Assembly (NCBI RefSeq): GCF_010093045.1
Contig: NZ_CP048115.1
Location: 3,410,001-3,474,000, forward strand
Direction of reading: 5' to 3'
DNA: 64,000 nt
Origin: Mucilaginibacter sp. 14171R-50
GTDB taxonomy: Bacteria > Bacteroidota > Bacteroidia > Sphingobacteriales > Sphingobacteriaceae
Part shown: positions 42,946 through 52,185 of the stretch, one piece after another
How positions within the stretch are numbered: position 1 is the stretch's first letter
How the letters are laid out: every line of letters starts with the position of its first letter
The notes under the pieces: generated by a model
Told to the model about the DNA's origin: nothing
What the model saw: only the letters and a program-made list of their open reading frames with translations
Database searches by the model: none
Program-made: the position numbers and the translations under genes

Positions 42946-44145
42946 ATGCGCGCGCTTTCCTGTTTTTTGCTTACACTGTGCTTTGCAGTGTGTTTTACTG
43001 CCGTAAAAGGGCAGGGGCAGCAGGTGCGCGTAGATTTTTATAAAGACCCATTTACTGTTGTGGTAGATAGGTCTGTTATGGTAGATATCCCGCAGCAGTT
43101 TAGCTCTGAAAGTTTCAAAAAAGGATATGCCGCGGTTAACGCGGCAAAGTGCCGGCCCATCATAGATTCGCTTTTGGCCTATAAGCAAGAACATCAGCTT
43201 AACGACTGGTTGTATTACCAGCTTGTTCGCCGGGTAGCGCAGCAAATAAGCCCTAAGGAAGAAAATTATGGCAGGTACACTTTTTATAAGTGGTTTATGC
43301 TAAATAAATCGGGATATGATGCGCGTTTGGCGCTAACAAGTAACAAGGTGATATTTTATGTTTACAACACCGAAGATATCAGCGATATACCATACTTTAT
43401 GATCAATGGCAAGCAATACGTTTGCCTTAATATTCATGATTATGCTAACGCCAACCTTAACGACGACCCGCCTGTACCCGTAAATATCGCTATAGCCGGG
43501 GCAACGGGAGCGTTCTCGTACCGGGTAACCATGATGCCCGATTTTATGCCCGAGCACGACATCGAGAAACAGGTATCGTTTGAGTACGATCATAAGAAAT
43601 ATTATTTTAAGGTAAAGCTGAATACCGATCAGCAAAAGGCGTTTAACAATTACCCGGGTGTTAGTTTCGAAACATACTTTAATATCCCGCTGAGTAAAGA
43701 AACTTACGGATCGCTTATCCCATTGTTAAAAAAGAATATGAAAGGGATGAACGAGCAAAAGGGCGTAGACTACCTGATGCGCTTTACCCGCTATGCGTTT
43801 TTATATGAGAATGATAATGACAACTACGGCAAAGAGAAACGCCTGTCGCCGGGAGAAACACTGGCCGCCAATTACAGCGATTGCGATGACCGCGCGGCCT
43901 TGTTCTTTTACCTGGTAAAAGAAATATATAACCTGCCCATGATAGCCCTGCTTTATCCCACCCACATTACCATGGCGGTTGAGTTTAGCCAGCCGGTGGG
44001 CTACCCAATTGTGTACAAGGGTAAAACCTACTCGATATGCGAGCCAACCCCTCAGGCCGAAAATTTAGGCGTAGGGCAATTGTCGGCCAAACTGAAAAGT
44101 ACGCCGTATCACGTAGTGTATGCTTATGAACCTTCGGGCAGATAA
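42946..44145 (+). CDS. Secreted transglutaminase-like protein
   Basis: A 399-residue secreted protein with signal peptide (to about residue 22). The last third resembles a transglutaminase-like (papain-fold) domain: ANYSDCDDRAALFFYLVKEIY gives a candidate catalytic Cys, ALLYPTHITMAVEF a His, and SICEPTPQAENLG an acidic third residue. The middle domain is beta-rich (about residues 150-250). Such proteins are common in Bacteroidota and may act as proteases or crosslinkers, but the activity of this one is not known. It converges with the isomerase-like gene 8 bases downstream. Confidence 0.7.
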   Translation: MRALSCFLLTLCFAVCFTAVKGQGQQVRVDFYKDPFTVVVDRSVMVDIPQQFSSESFKKGYAAVNAAKCRPIIDSLLAYKQEHQLNDWLYYQLVRRVAQQISPKEENYGRYTFYKWFMLNKSGYDARLALTSNKVIFYVYNTEDISDIPYFMINGKQYVCLNIHDYANANLNDDPPVPVNIAIAGATGAFSYRVTMMPDFMPEHDIEKQVSFEYDHKKYYFKVKLNTDQQKAFNNYPGVSFETYFNIPLSKETYGSLIPLLKKNMKGMNEQKGVDYLMRFTRYAFLYENDNDNYGKEKRLSPGETLAANYSDCDDRAALFFYLVKEIYNLPMIALLYPTHITMAVEFSQPVGYPIVYKGKTYSICEPTPQAENLGVGQLSAKLKSTPYHVVYAYEPSGR

Positions 44146-44152
44146 CTAATCT

Positions 44153-45082
44153 CTACAAAAAGTTATCACTTTCTCTGTAAGCAGCAATAACCCTTTGTTC
44201 GCCCTCTTTACCGGGTTTTGAGTTACCGTGCTCCATGCCTAATACACCTTTGTAGCCTTTTTCGTGCAGGAATTTAAAGATATTCTTGTAGTTAACTTCG
44301 CCGGTGGTAGGTTCGTTACGGCCGGGGTTATCACCTATCTGGAAGTATGCGATCTCGTCCCAGGCAAGCTTAATATTGTTGATCATATTACCTTCATTTT
44401 TCTGCATGTGGTACATATCGTAGAGGATTTTGCAGCTTTGGCTGTTAACCCCTTTGCATATCATATAGGTTTGCGCGGATGTGCGCAGGTACAGATCGGG
44501 GGTATCGCTTAAAGGCTCAAGCACCATTACAATGCCATGCGGCTCCAATATTTCGGCACCTTTCCGTAAGGCAGTTATTACGTTCGCGTTTTGAATATCG
44601 AGGGGCAGGTTGCGGGCGAAATCGCCGGGTACAACGGTGGCTAACTTACCGCCGCAGCGTTTAGATACCTCAACCGCCTGCCGGCATCCCTTTAAAAAAA
44701 TATCAACATGCTCTTGTTTGCCTGCTGCCAGTGTATTAGCCCCGTTACCACCTTTGTCGAGCACAAAGACACCCATAGCCATACCCAGCTTTGCCAGCAG
44801 GTTGCCAATTTTTTCCTGCTCGGCGGGCGGTCTGCCGCTCATGCCGTTATCCTCGATGCTCCGGAAGCCCTGGTCGTATATAAACTGTATCTGATCTAAA
44901 AAATTTGTACCTGCCGAGTTTTTAAACATGCCATCGTGCGGTGCATAGTTCATGTTAAAAGGCTTGCCGGGCGCCGCCGGCGCGCCCGTATTGCAACTTG
45001 TTGTGCTGGCCAAAACCGCGTTACCGGCTAAAAGCGAACTTGCTGCCAACGCGCTGTTTTTTAAGAATTTGCTTCTGTTCAT
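44153..45082 (-). CDS. Exported sugar isomerase/epimerase-like TIM-barrel protein (hydroxypyruvate isomerase type)
   Basis: A 309-residue xylose-isomerase-like TIM barrel behind an export signal (RSKFLKNSALAASSLLAG, one Arg only, with Cys30 as a possible lipidation site further on). Metal-ligand segments: VMVLEPLSD (Glu), ILYDMYHMQKNEG (Asp and His), and GVLGMEHGNS (Glu). The overall pattern is closest to hydroxypyruvate isomerase-like proteins (TIM barrel of about 260 residues). Substrate unknown. It is monocistronic and flanked by convergent and tail-to-head genes. Confidence 0.82.
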   Translation of the reverse strand: MNRSKFLKNSALAASSLLAGNAVLASTTSCNTGAPAAPGKPFNMNYAPHDGMFKNSAGTNFLDQIQFIYDQGFRSIEDNGMSGRPPAEQEKIGNLLAKLGMAMGVFVLDKGGNGANTLAAGKQEHVDIFLKGCRQAVEVSKRCGGKLATVVPGDFARNLPLDIQNANVITALRKGAEILEPHGIVMVLEPLSDTPDLYLRTSAQTYMICKGVNSQSCKILYDMYHMQKNEGNMINNIKLAWDEIAYFQIGDNPGRNEPTTGEVNYKNIFKFLHEKGYKGVLGMEHGNSKPGKEGEQRVIAAYRESDNFL

Positions 45083-45183
45083 GGTACAGGTGTTACAATT
45101 GATTGATAGTAAAAGGGCTGTAATATCACACTTTTTATGATAAATACTATACGCTTCTGTTATTTATATCGGCAGAAATTTGG

Positions 45184-46728
45184 TTATTGGTCTGGCTTTA
45201 CAGCGTTGTTTTTAACGAACATTACTGCCATTAGCGCGCCCAAAAAGCCCAGCCCGGCCGATATCCGCATCACATTGGCATAAGCAGTTATAAAACTGCC
45301 GGTATATGCCTTGTTTATTTCACTTTTTTCCACCCCTGTAAATTCCGAGGGTGCTTTCGCGTTTCCTAAGTTAACAGCCTGTTTTACAACAGCTTGTTCC
45401 TGCGCATCGTCCAGCTTTAAATTTTTGATGCTGCCTTGCAATGCGCCCGAAAACAACAGCACCGCCAAAGCGCCCAATATCGCGTTAGCGAAAACATTGG
45501 CTACACGTGTAAGCGCGTTGTTTACACCTGACGCCGCGCCCGAGAAACGATCGCTTACCGAACCCATAACCGCCGCAGTAAGTGGGGCAACCGTAAACGA
45601 CATCCCCAAACCAAGCACCAATATTCCTGGAAAAAAAGTGGTCCAATAATCTGCCGGACCGGCTGTTTGTTTCACAAAGGACAACAAAAACAACCCGGCA
45701 CCTGCGATGGCAGGTCCCGCTATAAGGAATGATCGCGGCCCGTGTTTGTCGGCCAGCGCTCCTGCAAAACGCGCGACAACGATCATCAATATGGTAAATG
45801 GCAAAAACGTTAAGCCCGATTGCAGCTGGCTGTACCGCTGGACCTGTACCATATTTAAGCTCAGAAACAGCATGCCTGTGCTTAGGCCGGCATAAAGGAA
45901 GAGTGTAAGCAGGTTGGCACCGCTAAAGGTTGAATTTTTAAACAGCTGCAGCGGCATCATGGGGTTTTTACTGTGTTTTTCGATCAGCACGAAACCCGTT
46001 AATAAAACCAGGCCGCCAACCAACGTGATATACACCTGCCAATTGCCCGCGCCAACATCAGGTATACGCAAAAAACCGAAAGTAACGGCTGCAAGGCCCA
46101 AAGCAATGGCAATGGCGCCCGCAATATCAGGGGGTTGTTTGTTTTCGTCGCCCCGTATCTCTTTAACCTGCTTAGCCAGTATGATAAGGGCGGCTATGCC
46201 AATGGGTATGTTTATAAAAAAAATGTACCGCCACAAACCGGCATCGGCAAAGGCGCCGCCTAAAACGGGGCCGCCCATGGTAACCACAGTGGTAAAGGCG
46301 CTCCAGGTGCCAATGGCTTTGCCGCGCTCGGCCGGGTTGATAGAAGAAGAGATAAGTGATAAACTGCCGGGTATCATTAGTGCCCCGCCAATACCCTGCA
46401 GCATCCTGAATACGATAAGCAAAGTTACGCCCGGTGCAAAGCCGCAGGCTGCAGAGCCCGTAATAAAAATAAAAATACCTGTCATGAATATTCTTTTGCG
46501 CCCAAGCTTATCGCCCAGCGCCCCTCCAATGAGTATCAGCGAAGCCAGCATCAACAGGTAGGCGTTTAAGATCCAAAACAAGTCGGTGCCGCTGGCGCCA
46601 AGGCTTTTTTGCAGCGATGGCAATACCACGTTTAGCGCCGTGGCATCGATAAAGGCCATAGCCGATGCCATAATGGTTGATACCATTATCCATTTACCGG
46701 CTTTACTTCCCAATGCAACTGTAGGCAT
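45184..46728 (-). CDS. MFS multidrug exporter, DHA2 (EmrB/QacA) family
   Basis: A 514-residue transporter with about 14 transmembrane helices. DHA2 features: motif D1-like SAMAFIDATALNVVLPSLQKSLGAS, motif A GDKLGRKRIFMTG, motif B-like LQGIGGALMIPGSLSLI, and motif C GPVLGGAFADAGLWRYIFFINIPIG. The second half contains RFAGALADKHGPRS (second motif A). It likely exports drugs or host/plant toxins in exchange for protons. It lacks an adjacent TetR or membrane-fusion gene. Its start diverges from the sigma-factor gene. Confidence 0.92.
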   Translation of the reverse strand: MPTVALGSKAGKWIMVSTIMASAMAFIDATALNVVLPSLQKSLGASGTDLFWILNAYLLMLASLILIGGALGDKLGRKRIFMTGIFIFITGSAACGFAPGVTLLIVFRMLQGIGGALMIPGSLSLISSSINPAERGKAIGTWSAFTTVVTMGGPVLGGAFADAGLWRYIFFINIPIGIAALIILAKQVKEIRGDENKQPPDIAGAIAIALGLAAVTFGFLRIPDVGAGNWQVYITLVGGLVLLTGFVLIEKHSKNPMMPLQLFKNSTFSGANLLTLFLYAGLSTGMLFLSLNMVQVQRYSQLQSGLTFLPFTILMIVVARFAGALADKHGPRSFLIAGPAIAGAGLFLLSFVKQTAGPADYWTTFFPGILVLGLGMSFTVAPLTAAVMGSVSDRFSGAASGVNNALTRVANVFANAILGALAVLLFSGALQGSIKNLKLDDAQEQAVVKQAVNLGNAKAPSEFTGVEKSEINKAYTGSFITAYANVMRISAGLGFLGALMAVMFVKNNAVKPDQ

Positions 46729-46849
46729 AGTAGTATAAGATTTTTAGTAAAACTAACAAAATGCCGGCTAAAGCATGCTCATAAAAAACAGGGGCTTAGT
46801 GTATCGAAATTTAAGCAGCTATTTGTTATTTGAAAAATACTTTGTAATT

Positions 46850-47479
46850 ATGCCCTACCAATATACAAACTATCTACCGTCTCATTTTATGCTTCCACAA
46901 AAGGAATATCAAATGTGGCCCGATGCAGAGCTTTTAAATCTGCTAAGGCTGGACGACCGTAAGGCGTTTGAAACACTGTACAAAAAATATTCGGCCAAAG
47001 TTTACCAGGCAGCGTATAATCTGTTTCGCGACAAGGCCATCTGTGAAGATCTGGTGCAGGAGCTTTTTATCGACCTGTGGACAAAGCGACATAAGCTGAA
47101 TATCTCTTCGCTGGAGTGGTACCTTAAGGTTGCCATTAAAAACCGTGTGCTGATGTACCTGCGCACCCAGCGGGCCACGCTTGATCTTTCGGCCATTGCC
47201 ATGCTTACCGAAAAATATACCACGGATAGCAGGCTGCTTCAGGGGGATATCAGCAATATACTCGAAAATAATGTAGAGCGCCTTCCCGAAAAGTGCCGCC
47301 AGATATTTACATTAAGCCGTAAGGAATACCTTTCCAATAAAGAGATAGCTTCGCGTTTAAACATCTCGGTAAAAACCGTGGAAAATCAAATGACTATTGC
47401 CCTGCGCTACCTGCGCACCGGCCTTGGCGATTACCTGCCCATGATAGTGGCTGCGTTAATTATTTTGGCTCAAAGCTAA
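46850..47479 (+). CDS. ECF RNA polymerase sigma factor (Bacteroidetes FecI-like family)
   Basis: A protein of 209 residues from the ATG at 46850 (an ATG at 46775 or 46889 is possible). Region 2: FETLYKKYSAKVYQAAYNLF, AICEDLVQELFIDLW. Region 4: LPEKCRQIFTLSRKEYLSNKEIASRLNISVKTVENQM with the helix-turn-helix. A hydrophobic tail (YLPMIVAALIILAQS) is common in this family. It directs transcription of the following SusC locus after release from the FecR protein encoded 114 bases downstream. Together with FecR, SusC and SusD this is a standard Bacteroidota trans-envelope module. Confidence 0.93.
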   Translation: MPYQYTNYLPSHFMLPQKEYQMWPDAELLNLLRLDDRKAFETLYKKYSAKVYQAAYNLFRDKAICEDLVQELFIDLWTKRHKLNISSLEWYLKVAIKNRVLMYLRTQRATLDLSAIAMLTEKYTTDSRLLQGDISNILENNVERLPEKCRQIFTLSRKEYLSNKEIASRLNISVKTVENQMTIALRYLRTGLGDYLPMIVAALIILAQS

Positions 47480-47510
47480 AAACAGAAAGCTATAACAGCA
47501 GTTCATAAAA

Positions 47511-47561
47511 AGCTTTGTGCTTTGGACTTTCTGCTTTCTGCTTCCGCCTTCCGCTCATCTC
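47511..47561. repeat. Degenerate short tandem repeat (CTTTCTG-like units)
   Basis: About 50 bases of imperfect 6-8-base units (GCTTTGT, GCTTTGGA, CTTTCT, GCTTTCT, GCTTCC, GCCTTCC) between the sigma-factor stop and the FecR start. No coding potential. Similar CTTTCAGCTTT-type runs are seen between genes in related genomes, from memory. It could tune transcription or translation of the anti-sigma factor; no direct evidence. Confidence 0.4.
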
Positions 47562-47593
47562 AAAAAATATTTCATCCGGCTTAGGGGGTAGGC

Positions 47594-48574
47594 ATGCTAA
47601 ACGCATCTTACACATATAAACCAATGAGAAAGTTTACTTTTCTGAGAAAAAAAATCCAGGCCAAAGACCGCTCTTTGCAGGAAAAACTTGTGACCAGGTA
47701 TTTCGAGGACCTTGATCTGAACGATCAGGACCTGGAAGCCGGGCAATCAGGTTTTAACAGCAATGACGTATACAACCGCATTATCGACGATATCGATGCC
47801 ATGCCGGTTAAACCTGCGGGCACAAATAAAAAATGGATGGTTGCTGCCTCATTGGTTGCTATAGCAGCATCTTCTGCGTTCATCTATCAATACCGTACCC
47901 AGGTGCTTGACGTGATATCTCCGATAGCGCAACGCCAGATTGTTACAATCAATGGCCAGGTGGCAAACCTAACCCTTGCCGACGGTACAAAAGTATGGCT
48001 TAACGGGGGCAGTAAGCTAAGTTACCCCGAAGCTTTCCGCGGCGATAAAAGGCAGATAACCTTAACCGGCGAAGCCTTTTTTGAAGTAGCGCACGATGCA
48101 ACAAAAGCTTTTATCGTTCATACGGGCGATATTAAAACACAGGTATTAGGCACCAGCTTTAATGTAAAGGCTTACCCCGAAGATAAGTTTGTAAAAGTTG
48201 ATGTAGCCACCGGAAAGGTTGGTGTGGTTGCACGGGCTGCTAAAACAGTATTCCTGCTGCCATCAGACGAGGTGATGGTAGATAAAGCAAACCACAGCGC
48301 AACTACCAGTAAGGGCGTTGATGTAAATACCCTTGCCGGCTGGAAGAGCGGCGACTTTAACGTAAAGAATATGCCGCTGCCCGAAGTATTGAACGCCATA
48401 TATCATCGGTACAACATACAGGTAAAGGCTGATGCTAACCTTGTAAAATGTTCCATAACAGCCAATTTTACAAATGTATCGCTCCAAAACATCATCAAGA
48501 TCATCTCGAAACTGGTGAGGGGCAGGGCATACGCCGATGGGCCTGGCTATTATTTAAAAGGCAAGGGCTGCTGA
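47594..48574 (+). CDS. FecR-type anti-sigma factor
   Basis: A 326-residue inner-membrane regulator. The cytoplasmic N-terminus (about 1-80) should bind the sigma factor; one transmembrane helix is at about 83-100. The periplasmic FecR domain shows TLADGTKVWLNGGSKLSYPEAF, RQITLTGEAFFEVAHD, FIVHTGDIKTQVLGTSFNVKAY, and a C-terminal STN-like unit (LPEVLNAIYHRYNIQVK, VSLQNIIKIISKLV). ATG 47594 is preferred; 47624 is an alternative. It transmits the signal from the STN domain of the SusC protein downstream. GGGGGTAGG just upstream may act as ribosome site. Confidence 0.92.
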   Translation: MLNASYTYKPMRKFTFLRKKIQAKDRSLQEKLVTRYFEDLDLNDQDLEAGQSGFNSNDVYNRIIDDIDAMPVKPAGTNKKWMVAASLVAIAASSAFIYQYRTQVLDVISPIAQRQIVTINGQVANLTLADGTKVWLNGGSKLSYPEAFRGDKRQITLTGEAFFEVAHDATKAFIVHTGDIKTQVLGTSFNVKAYPEDKFVKVDVATGKVGVVARAAKTVFLLPSDEVMVDKANHSATTSKGVDVNTLAGWKSGDFNVKNMPLPEVLNAIYHRYNIQVKADANLVKCSITANFTNVSLQNIIKIISKLVRGRAYADGPGYYLKGKGC

Positions 48575-48657
48575 CAAAAGAAAAACCAATTACAAAACAG
48601 ATAACCAATTATCAATTAACCTAAATAAAACAGATGATGACATAAATACATAAAAAA

Positions 48658-48687
48658 ACCCTGTTCAATAGGATTTTGAAACAGGGT
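48658..48687 (+). promoter_or_regulatory. Hairpin in the leader of the SusC gene
   Basis: ACCCTGTT and AACAGGGT form an 8-bp stem around a 14-base loop, between the FecR stop (48574) and the SusC start (48782). The A run precedes rather than follows it, so it does not look like a plus-strand terminator. It may lie in the leader RNA of the sus genes or mark the sigma-dependent promoter region. Tentative. Confidence 0.35.
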
Positions 48688-48781
48688 GATTAAAATGCCG
48701 GGTTATTATTAAGTGTACGTTTCAGAGGTCGAATTCAGAACGCTGCACTTGAATTTCAAACACTTTAATTTATTCAAATCT

Positions 48782-51700
48782 ATGAATATATCTCTATTTT
48801 CAAATGGAGTAGTTCGTTATGTATTAATATTAATGAAATTTACCTCGCTTGCCTGCTTTGTTGTTTGCCTGATGTGTTTTACAGCGGTTGCAAACAATTC
48901 GTATGGCCAGAAATTTTTAGAGCAACAGGTAACGCTTAAGTTTAAAAACCAAAAGCTTACCGATGCGCTTGAGAAGATTGCGGCCGATAAAAAAGTAAAA
49001 TTTGCTTATGCGGATAATTTACTGAAGCCGACTTTCAGGGTTGATCTTAACGTAACTAACAAAAGCATCAGGGAGGTGCTTAATGAGGTTTTAACTCCGT
49101 TTAACCTCAGTTACAAAATTATTGATGATGTTGTGGTTATAGGCGAAGGACCGGCCGCTACAACACTTACAGGTATTACCTCGCAGGCGGTTCAAGCTGT
49201 AAAGGTGCAGGGTAGGGTGGTTGACGATACCAACCTGCCTTTACCGGGTGTAAGCGTAAAGCTTAAAGGCACCAACTTAGGCACGGTGACTGATGTTAAC
49301 GGAAACTTTGTTTTAGACGTTCCAAATACTGATGGCACCCTTGTATTCAGCTTTATTGGCTTTACCACTAAAGAAGTGCCGCTTAACGGGCAAACTTCCG
49401 TTGGTAATATCCAGCTGGTGGCCTCACAAAGCTCGCTTAACGAGGTTGTAGTTATTGGTTACGGCACCCAAAAACGTGTCAACGTTATTGGCGCGGTTGA
49501 CCAGGTAACATCAAAAGCCATTGAAGGCAAGCCCGCAGTAAACCTTACACAGGCCTTACAGGGTACATCGCCTAACTTAATAATACAGCAAACCAGTAAC
49601 GAGCCCGGCGCTTATCAAACCATTAACATACGCGGTGTAAGTACATTTGGTGATAATAACCCGCTTATTGTAATTGACGGCATAACCGGGGGCGACCTTA
49701 ACCTGTTAAACCCACAGGATATTGAGAGCGTATCTGTGTTGAAAGACGCCGGTAGCGCTGCAATTTATGGATCGCGTGCGGCAAATGGTGTAATACTGGT
49801 TACTACCAAAAAGGGGAGCAAAAACGCAGGAGCATCACTTACATATAATGGCCAGGGTGGCGTGCAGGTTCCGCATGTTGGTTACAAACCGGTACACTCT
49901 TACGAGAACGCCATTTTGCGCAACGAGGCGGTAGTAAATGCGGGTTTAACGCCAATTTACACCCCCGAGCAAATACGCCAGTTTCAAACCCAGGGCGATA
50001 ACCAATGGTTTTTAGATGCTATCTTAAAGAACGCTGTTCAGCAAAGTCATAACCTTAGCCTGTCGGGCGGTAATGCTACATCTACCTACCTGGTATCAGC
50101 CGGCGTGCTTGATCAGCGCAGCAACCTGGTTGGCCCCGATTACGGTTTAAGGCGTTACAACTACCGTATGAACATGAGCACCGAGTTTGGCCGTTTAAAA
50201 CTGACCAGCATTCTTTCATACGCCCGTACCGAGATAAAAGAGCACTCTTATAACACCGGTACGCTGATAGTTGATGCGGGCCGTACACCAACTTATTATC
50301 CCATTAAAGACGACCAGGGCAATTATTTAACCAATGATGTACTGGCAGAATTTAACCCGCTTGGTATCCTTGAAAAAGGGGGTTACCGCAGGCGCGATAA
50401 CGATAATATTTTTGGAAACCTTACAGCCGAACTGGGCATCACTAAAGACCTGAAGTTGAAAGGTGTATTTGGTGGCACATTACTTTCTAACCACATGTTC
50501 GGTCGCGTTATGCAGGTTAATTACCTGCCAAAAGGCACGTATGGGTCTGACCGGAACACCAACGATGATAACAACAAAAATCTTTATATCAATACACAGT
50601 TCCTGGCGCAATACACCAAAACCTTTGCAAAAGATCATAACGTGGATATATTGTTAGGCGTTGCAAACGAATCGACAGATAACCAGAGCAATTACCTGCG
50701 GTTAAAATATACCGATCCTGAACTGGGTACGCCAATTACAGGTACAATTATTGAAACATCATCAACCGCAACAAACAACAACAGGTTAGAAACCAGCCTG
50801 AACTCCTTGTTCGGCCGCGCGTCGTACTCATTCAAAAACAAATACTACGGCGAGTTTGACTTCAGGATAGATGCTTCGTCAAAATTCGCAAAGCAAAACC
50901 GTGATGCATTTTTCCCATCGGTAACAGCAGGTTACCGCATTACCGAAGAAGACTTTATGCAAAACTACCGCGATAAGGTAGGCGACCTTAAGCTGCGTGC
51001 ATCATACGGTATATTGGGTAACCAAAACGTTGGTATTTACCAGTTCCTGAATACTTATGGCGTATCAACAGGTTCGTATTATGCGTTTAATAACTTACCG
51101 GTAAGCACTACCGATATTAAATTTGCTAACCCTGATATCCGCTGGGAGCGCGCATCCACCTTTAACGTAGGTGCCGATGCAACATTCTTCAAGAACGCAC
51201 TGACACTTTCTGTTGATTACTTCAACAAAATTACCCGCGATATCTTACTGCCGCCTGTAGTTCCCGGCGTATTTGGCGCATCGCTGCCCGACTATAATGC
51301 CGGCGAAGTACAAAACCGTGGCTGGGAAGTTAATCTGAATTATCGCTTAAAAACCGGCGCTTTCAACCACAGCTTTGCGTTGAACGTGGGTGATACCAAA
51401 AACAAGGTGTTGAAATTGGAAGGCGGCGACCAGCTAAAAGGTTACGACGAGATGCAGATCATCAACAAAGTTGGTTTACCTATCGGGTCGTACGTTGGTT
51501 TGGTTCGCGATGGCTATTTCCAAAATCTTGATGATATCAACAATGGCCCTAAACCGGCAGGCCTTAATGTGCAGCCCGGCGATAACCGGTATGTAGACGT
51601 GAATGGCGATGGTGTTATTGACGAGAACGATAAGTTTGTGTTGGGCAACGGTTTTCCGCGCTTAACGTTCGGCTTTACTTATAACATGACGTTCAAAGGT

Positions 51701-52174
51701 TTCGACTTTAACCTGTTTTTACAGGGTGTTGGCAAACGCAGCATGTTTGTAAGGGGCGAGCAGGTTGAGCCTTTCCACGTTAACTATTCGCAGGTTATTT
51801 ACCAGCACCAGCTTGATTACTGGACACCGCAAAACCCCAATGCCCGGTACCCGCGCCTTGCGGCAAGTGGCAGCCAGTCTAACGAGAACAATTTCCGCCG
51901 GGGCTCTGATATGTACCTGTTTGATGGCTCATACCTAAGGGTTAAAAATGTACAAATAGGTTATACTTTACCCGTAGGTGTGGCCAAAACAATTGGCATG
52001 CGCAAAGTTAGGGCATACCTTACCGGGCAAAACGTGCTTACTTTCTCTGGTATGAAGTTTATCGATCCTGAGTCGACAGAATTAGGGGGTAATGTGAGTG
52101 CGGGTGGTGCAAACAGCGGCAGGTCGTACCCGTTGCCTGTTTATTATGGTTTTGGTATTGATATAACCCTTTAA
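48782..52174 (+). CDS. SusC/RagA-type TonB-dependent transporter with STN signalling domain
   Basis: A 1130-residue outer membrane transporter. Signal sequence to about residue 43; an STN domain (about 48-120; LKFKNQKLTDALEKIAAD, IREVLNEVLTPFNLSYKI) signals to FecR. A carboxypeptidase-regulatory-like domain (VKVQGRVVDDTNLPLPGVSVKLKGT) and plug follow, with VVVIGYGTQKRVNVIG, NPLIVIDGI and SVLKDAGSAAIYGSRAANGVILVTTK. The remainder is a 22-strand barrel ending in a hydrophobic strand with a terminal LPVYYGFGIDITL. The start is taken at the ATG at 48782, not an upstream GTG. Imports mannan oligosaccharides, judged by the GH76/GH125 context. Confidence 0.95.
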   Translation: MNISLFSNGVVRYVLILMKFTSLACFVVCLMCFTAVANNSYGQKFLEQQVTLKFKNQKLTDALEKIAADKKVKFAYADNLLKPTFRVDLNVTNKSIREVLNEVLTPFNLSYKIIDDVVVIGEGPAATTLTGITSQAVQAVKVQGRVVDDTNLPLPGVSVKLKGTNLGTVTDVNGNFVLDVPNTDGTLVFSFIGFTTKEVPLNGQTSVGNIQLVASQSSLNEVVVIGYGTQKRVNVIGAVDQVTSKAIEGKPAVNLTQALQGTSPNLIIQQTSNEPGAYQTINIRGVSTFGDNNPLIVIDGITGGDLNLLNPQDIESVSVLKDAGSAAIYGSRAANGVILVTTKKGSKNAGASLTYNGQGGVQVPHVGYKPVHSYENAILRNEAVVNAGLTPIYTPEQIRQFQTQGDNQWFLDAILKNAVQQSHNLSLSGGNATSTYLVSAGVLDQRSNLVGPDYGLRRYNYRMNMSTEFGRLKLTSILSYARTEIKEHSYNTGTLIVDAGRTPTYYPIKDDQGNYLTNDVLAEFNPLGILEKGGYRRRDNDNIFGNLTAELGITKDLKLKGVFGGTLLSNHMFGRVMQVNYLPKGTYGSDRNTNDDNNKNLYINTQFLAQYTKTFAKDHNVDILLGVANESTDNQSNYLRLKYTDPELGTPITGTIIETSSTATNNNRLETSLNSLFGRASYSFKNKYYGEFDFRIDASSKFAKQNRDAFFPSVTAGYRITEEDFMQNYRDKVGDLKLRASYGILGNQNVGIYQFLNTYGVSTGSYYAFNNLPVSTTDIKFANPDIRWERASTFNVGADATFFKNALTLSVDYFNKITRDILLPPVVPGVFGASLPDYNAGEVQNRGWEVNLNYRLKTGAFNHSFALNVGDTKNKVLKLEGGDQLKGYDEMQIINKVGLPIGSYVGLVRDGYFQNLDDINNGPKPAGLNVQPGDNRYVDVNGDGVIDENDKFVLGNGFPRLTFGFTYNMTFKGFDFNLFLQGVGKRSMFVRGEQVEPFHVNYSQVIYQHQLDYWTPQNPNARYPRLAASGSQSNENNFRRGSDMYLFDGSYLRVKNVQIGYTLPVGVAKTIGMRKVRAYLTGQNVLTFSGMKFIDPESTELGGNVSAGGANSGRSYPLPVYYGFGIDITL

Positions 52175-52185
52175 TCTATACAAAC

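Noticed and set aside
45914..46561. 215-codon open frame on the plus strand
   Set aside because: Antisense to the MFS exporter gene; composition (Pro/Lys/Ala-rich) is that of a reverse reading of membrane helices.
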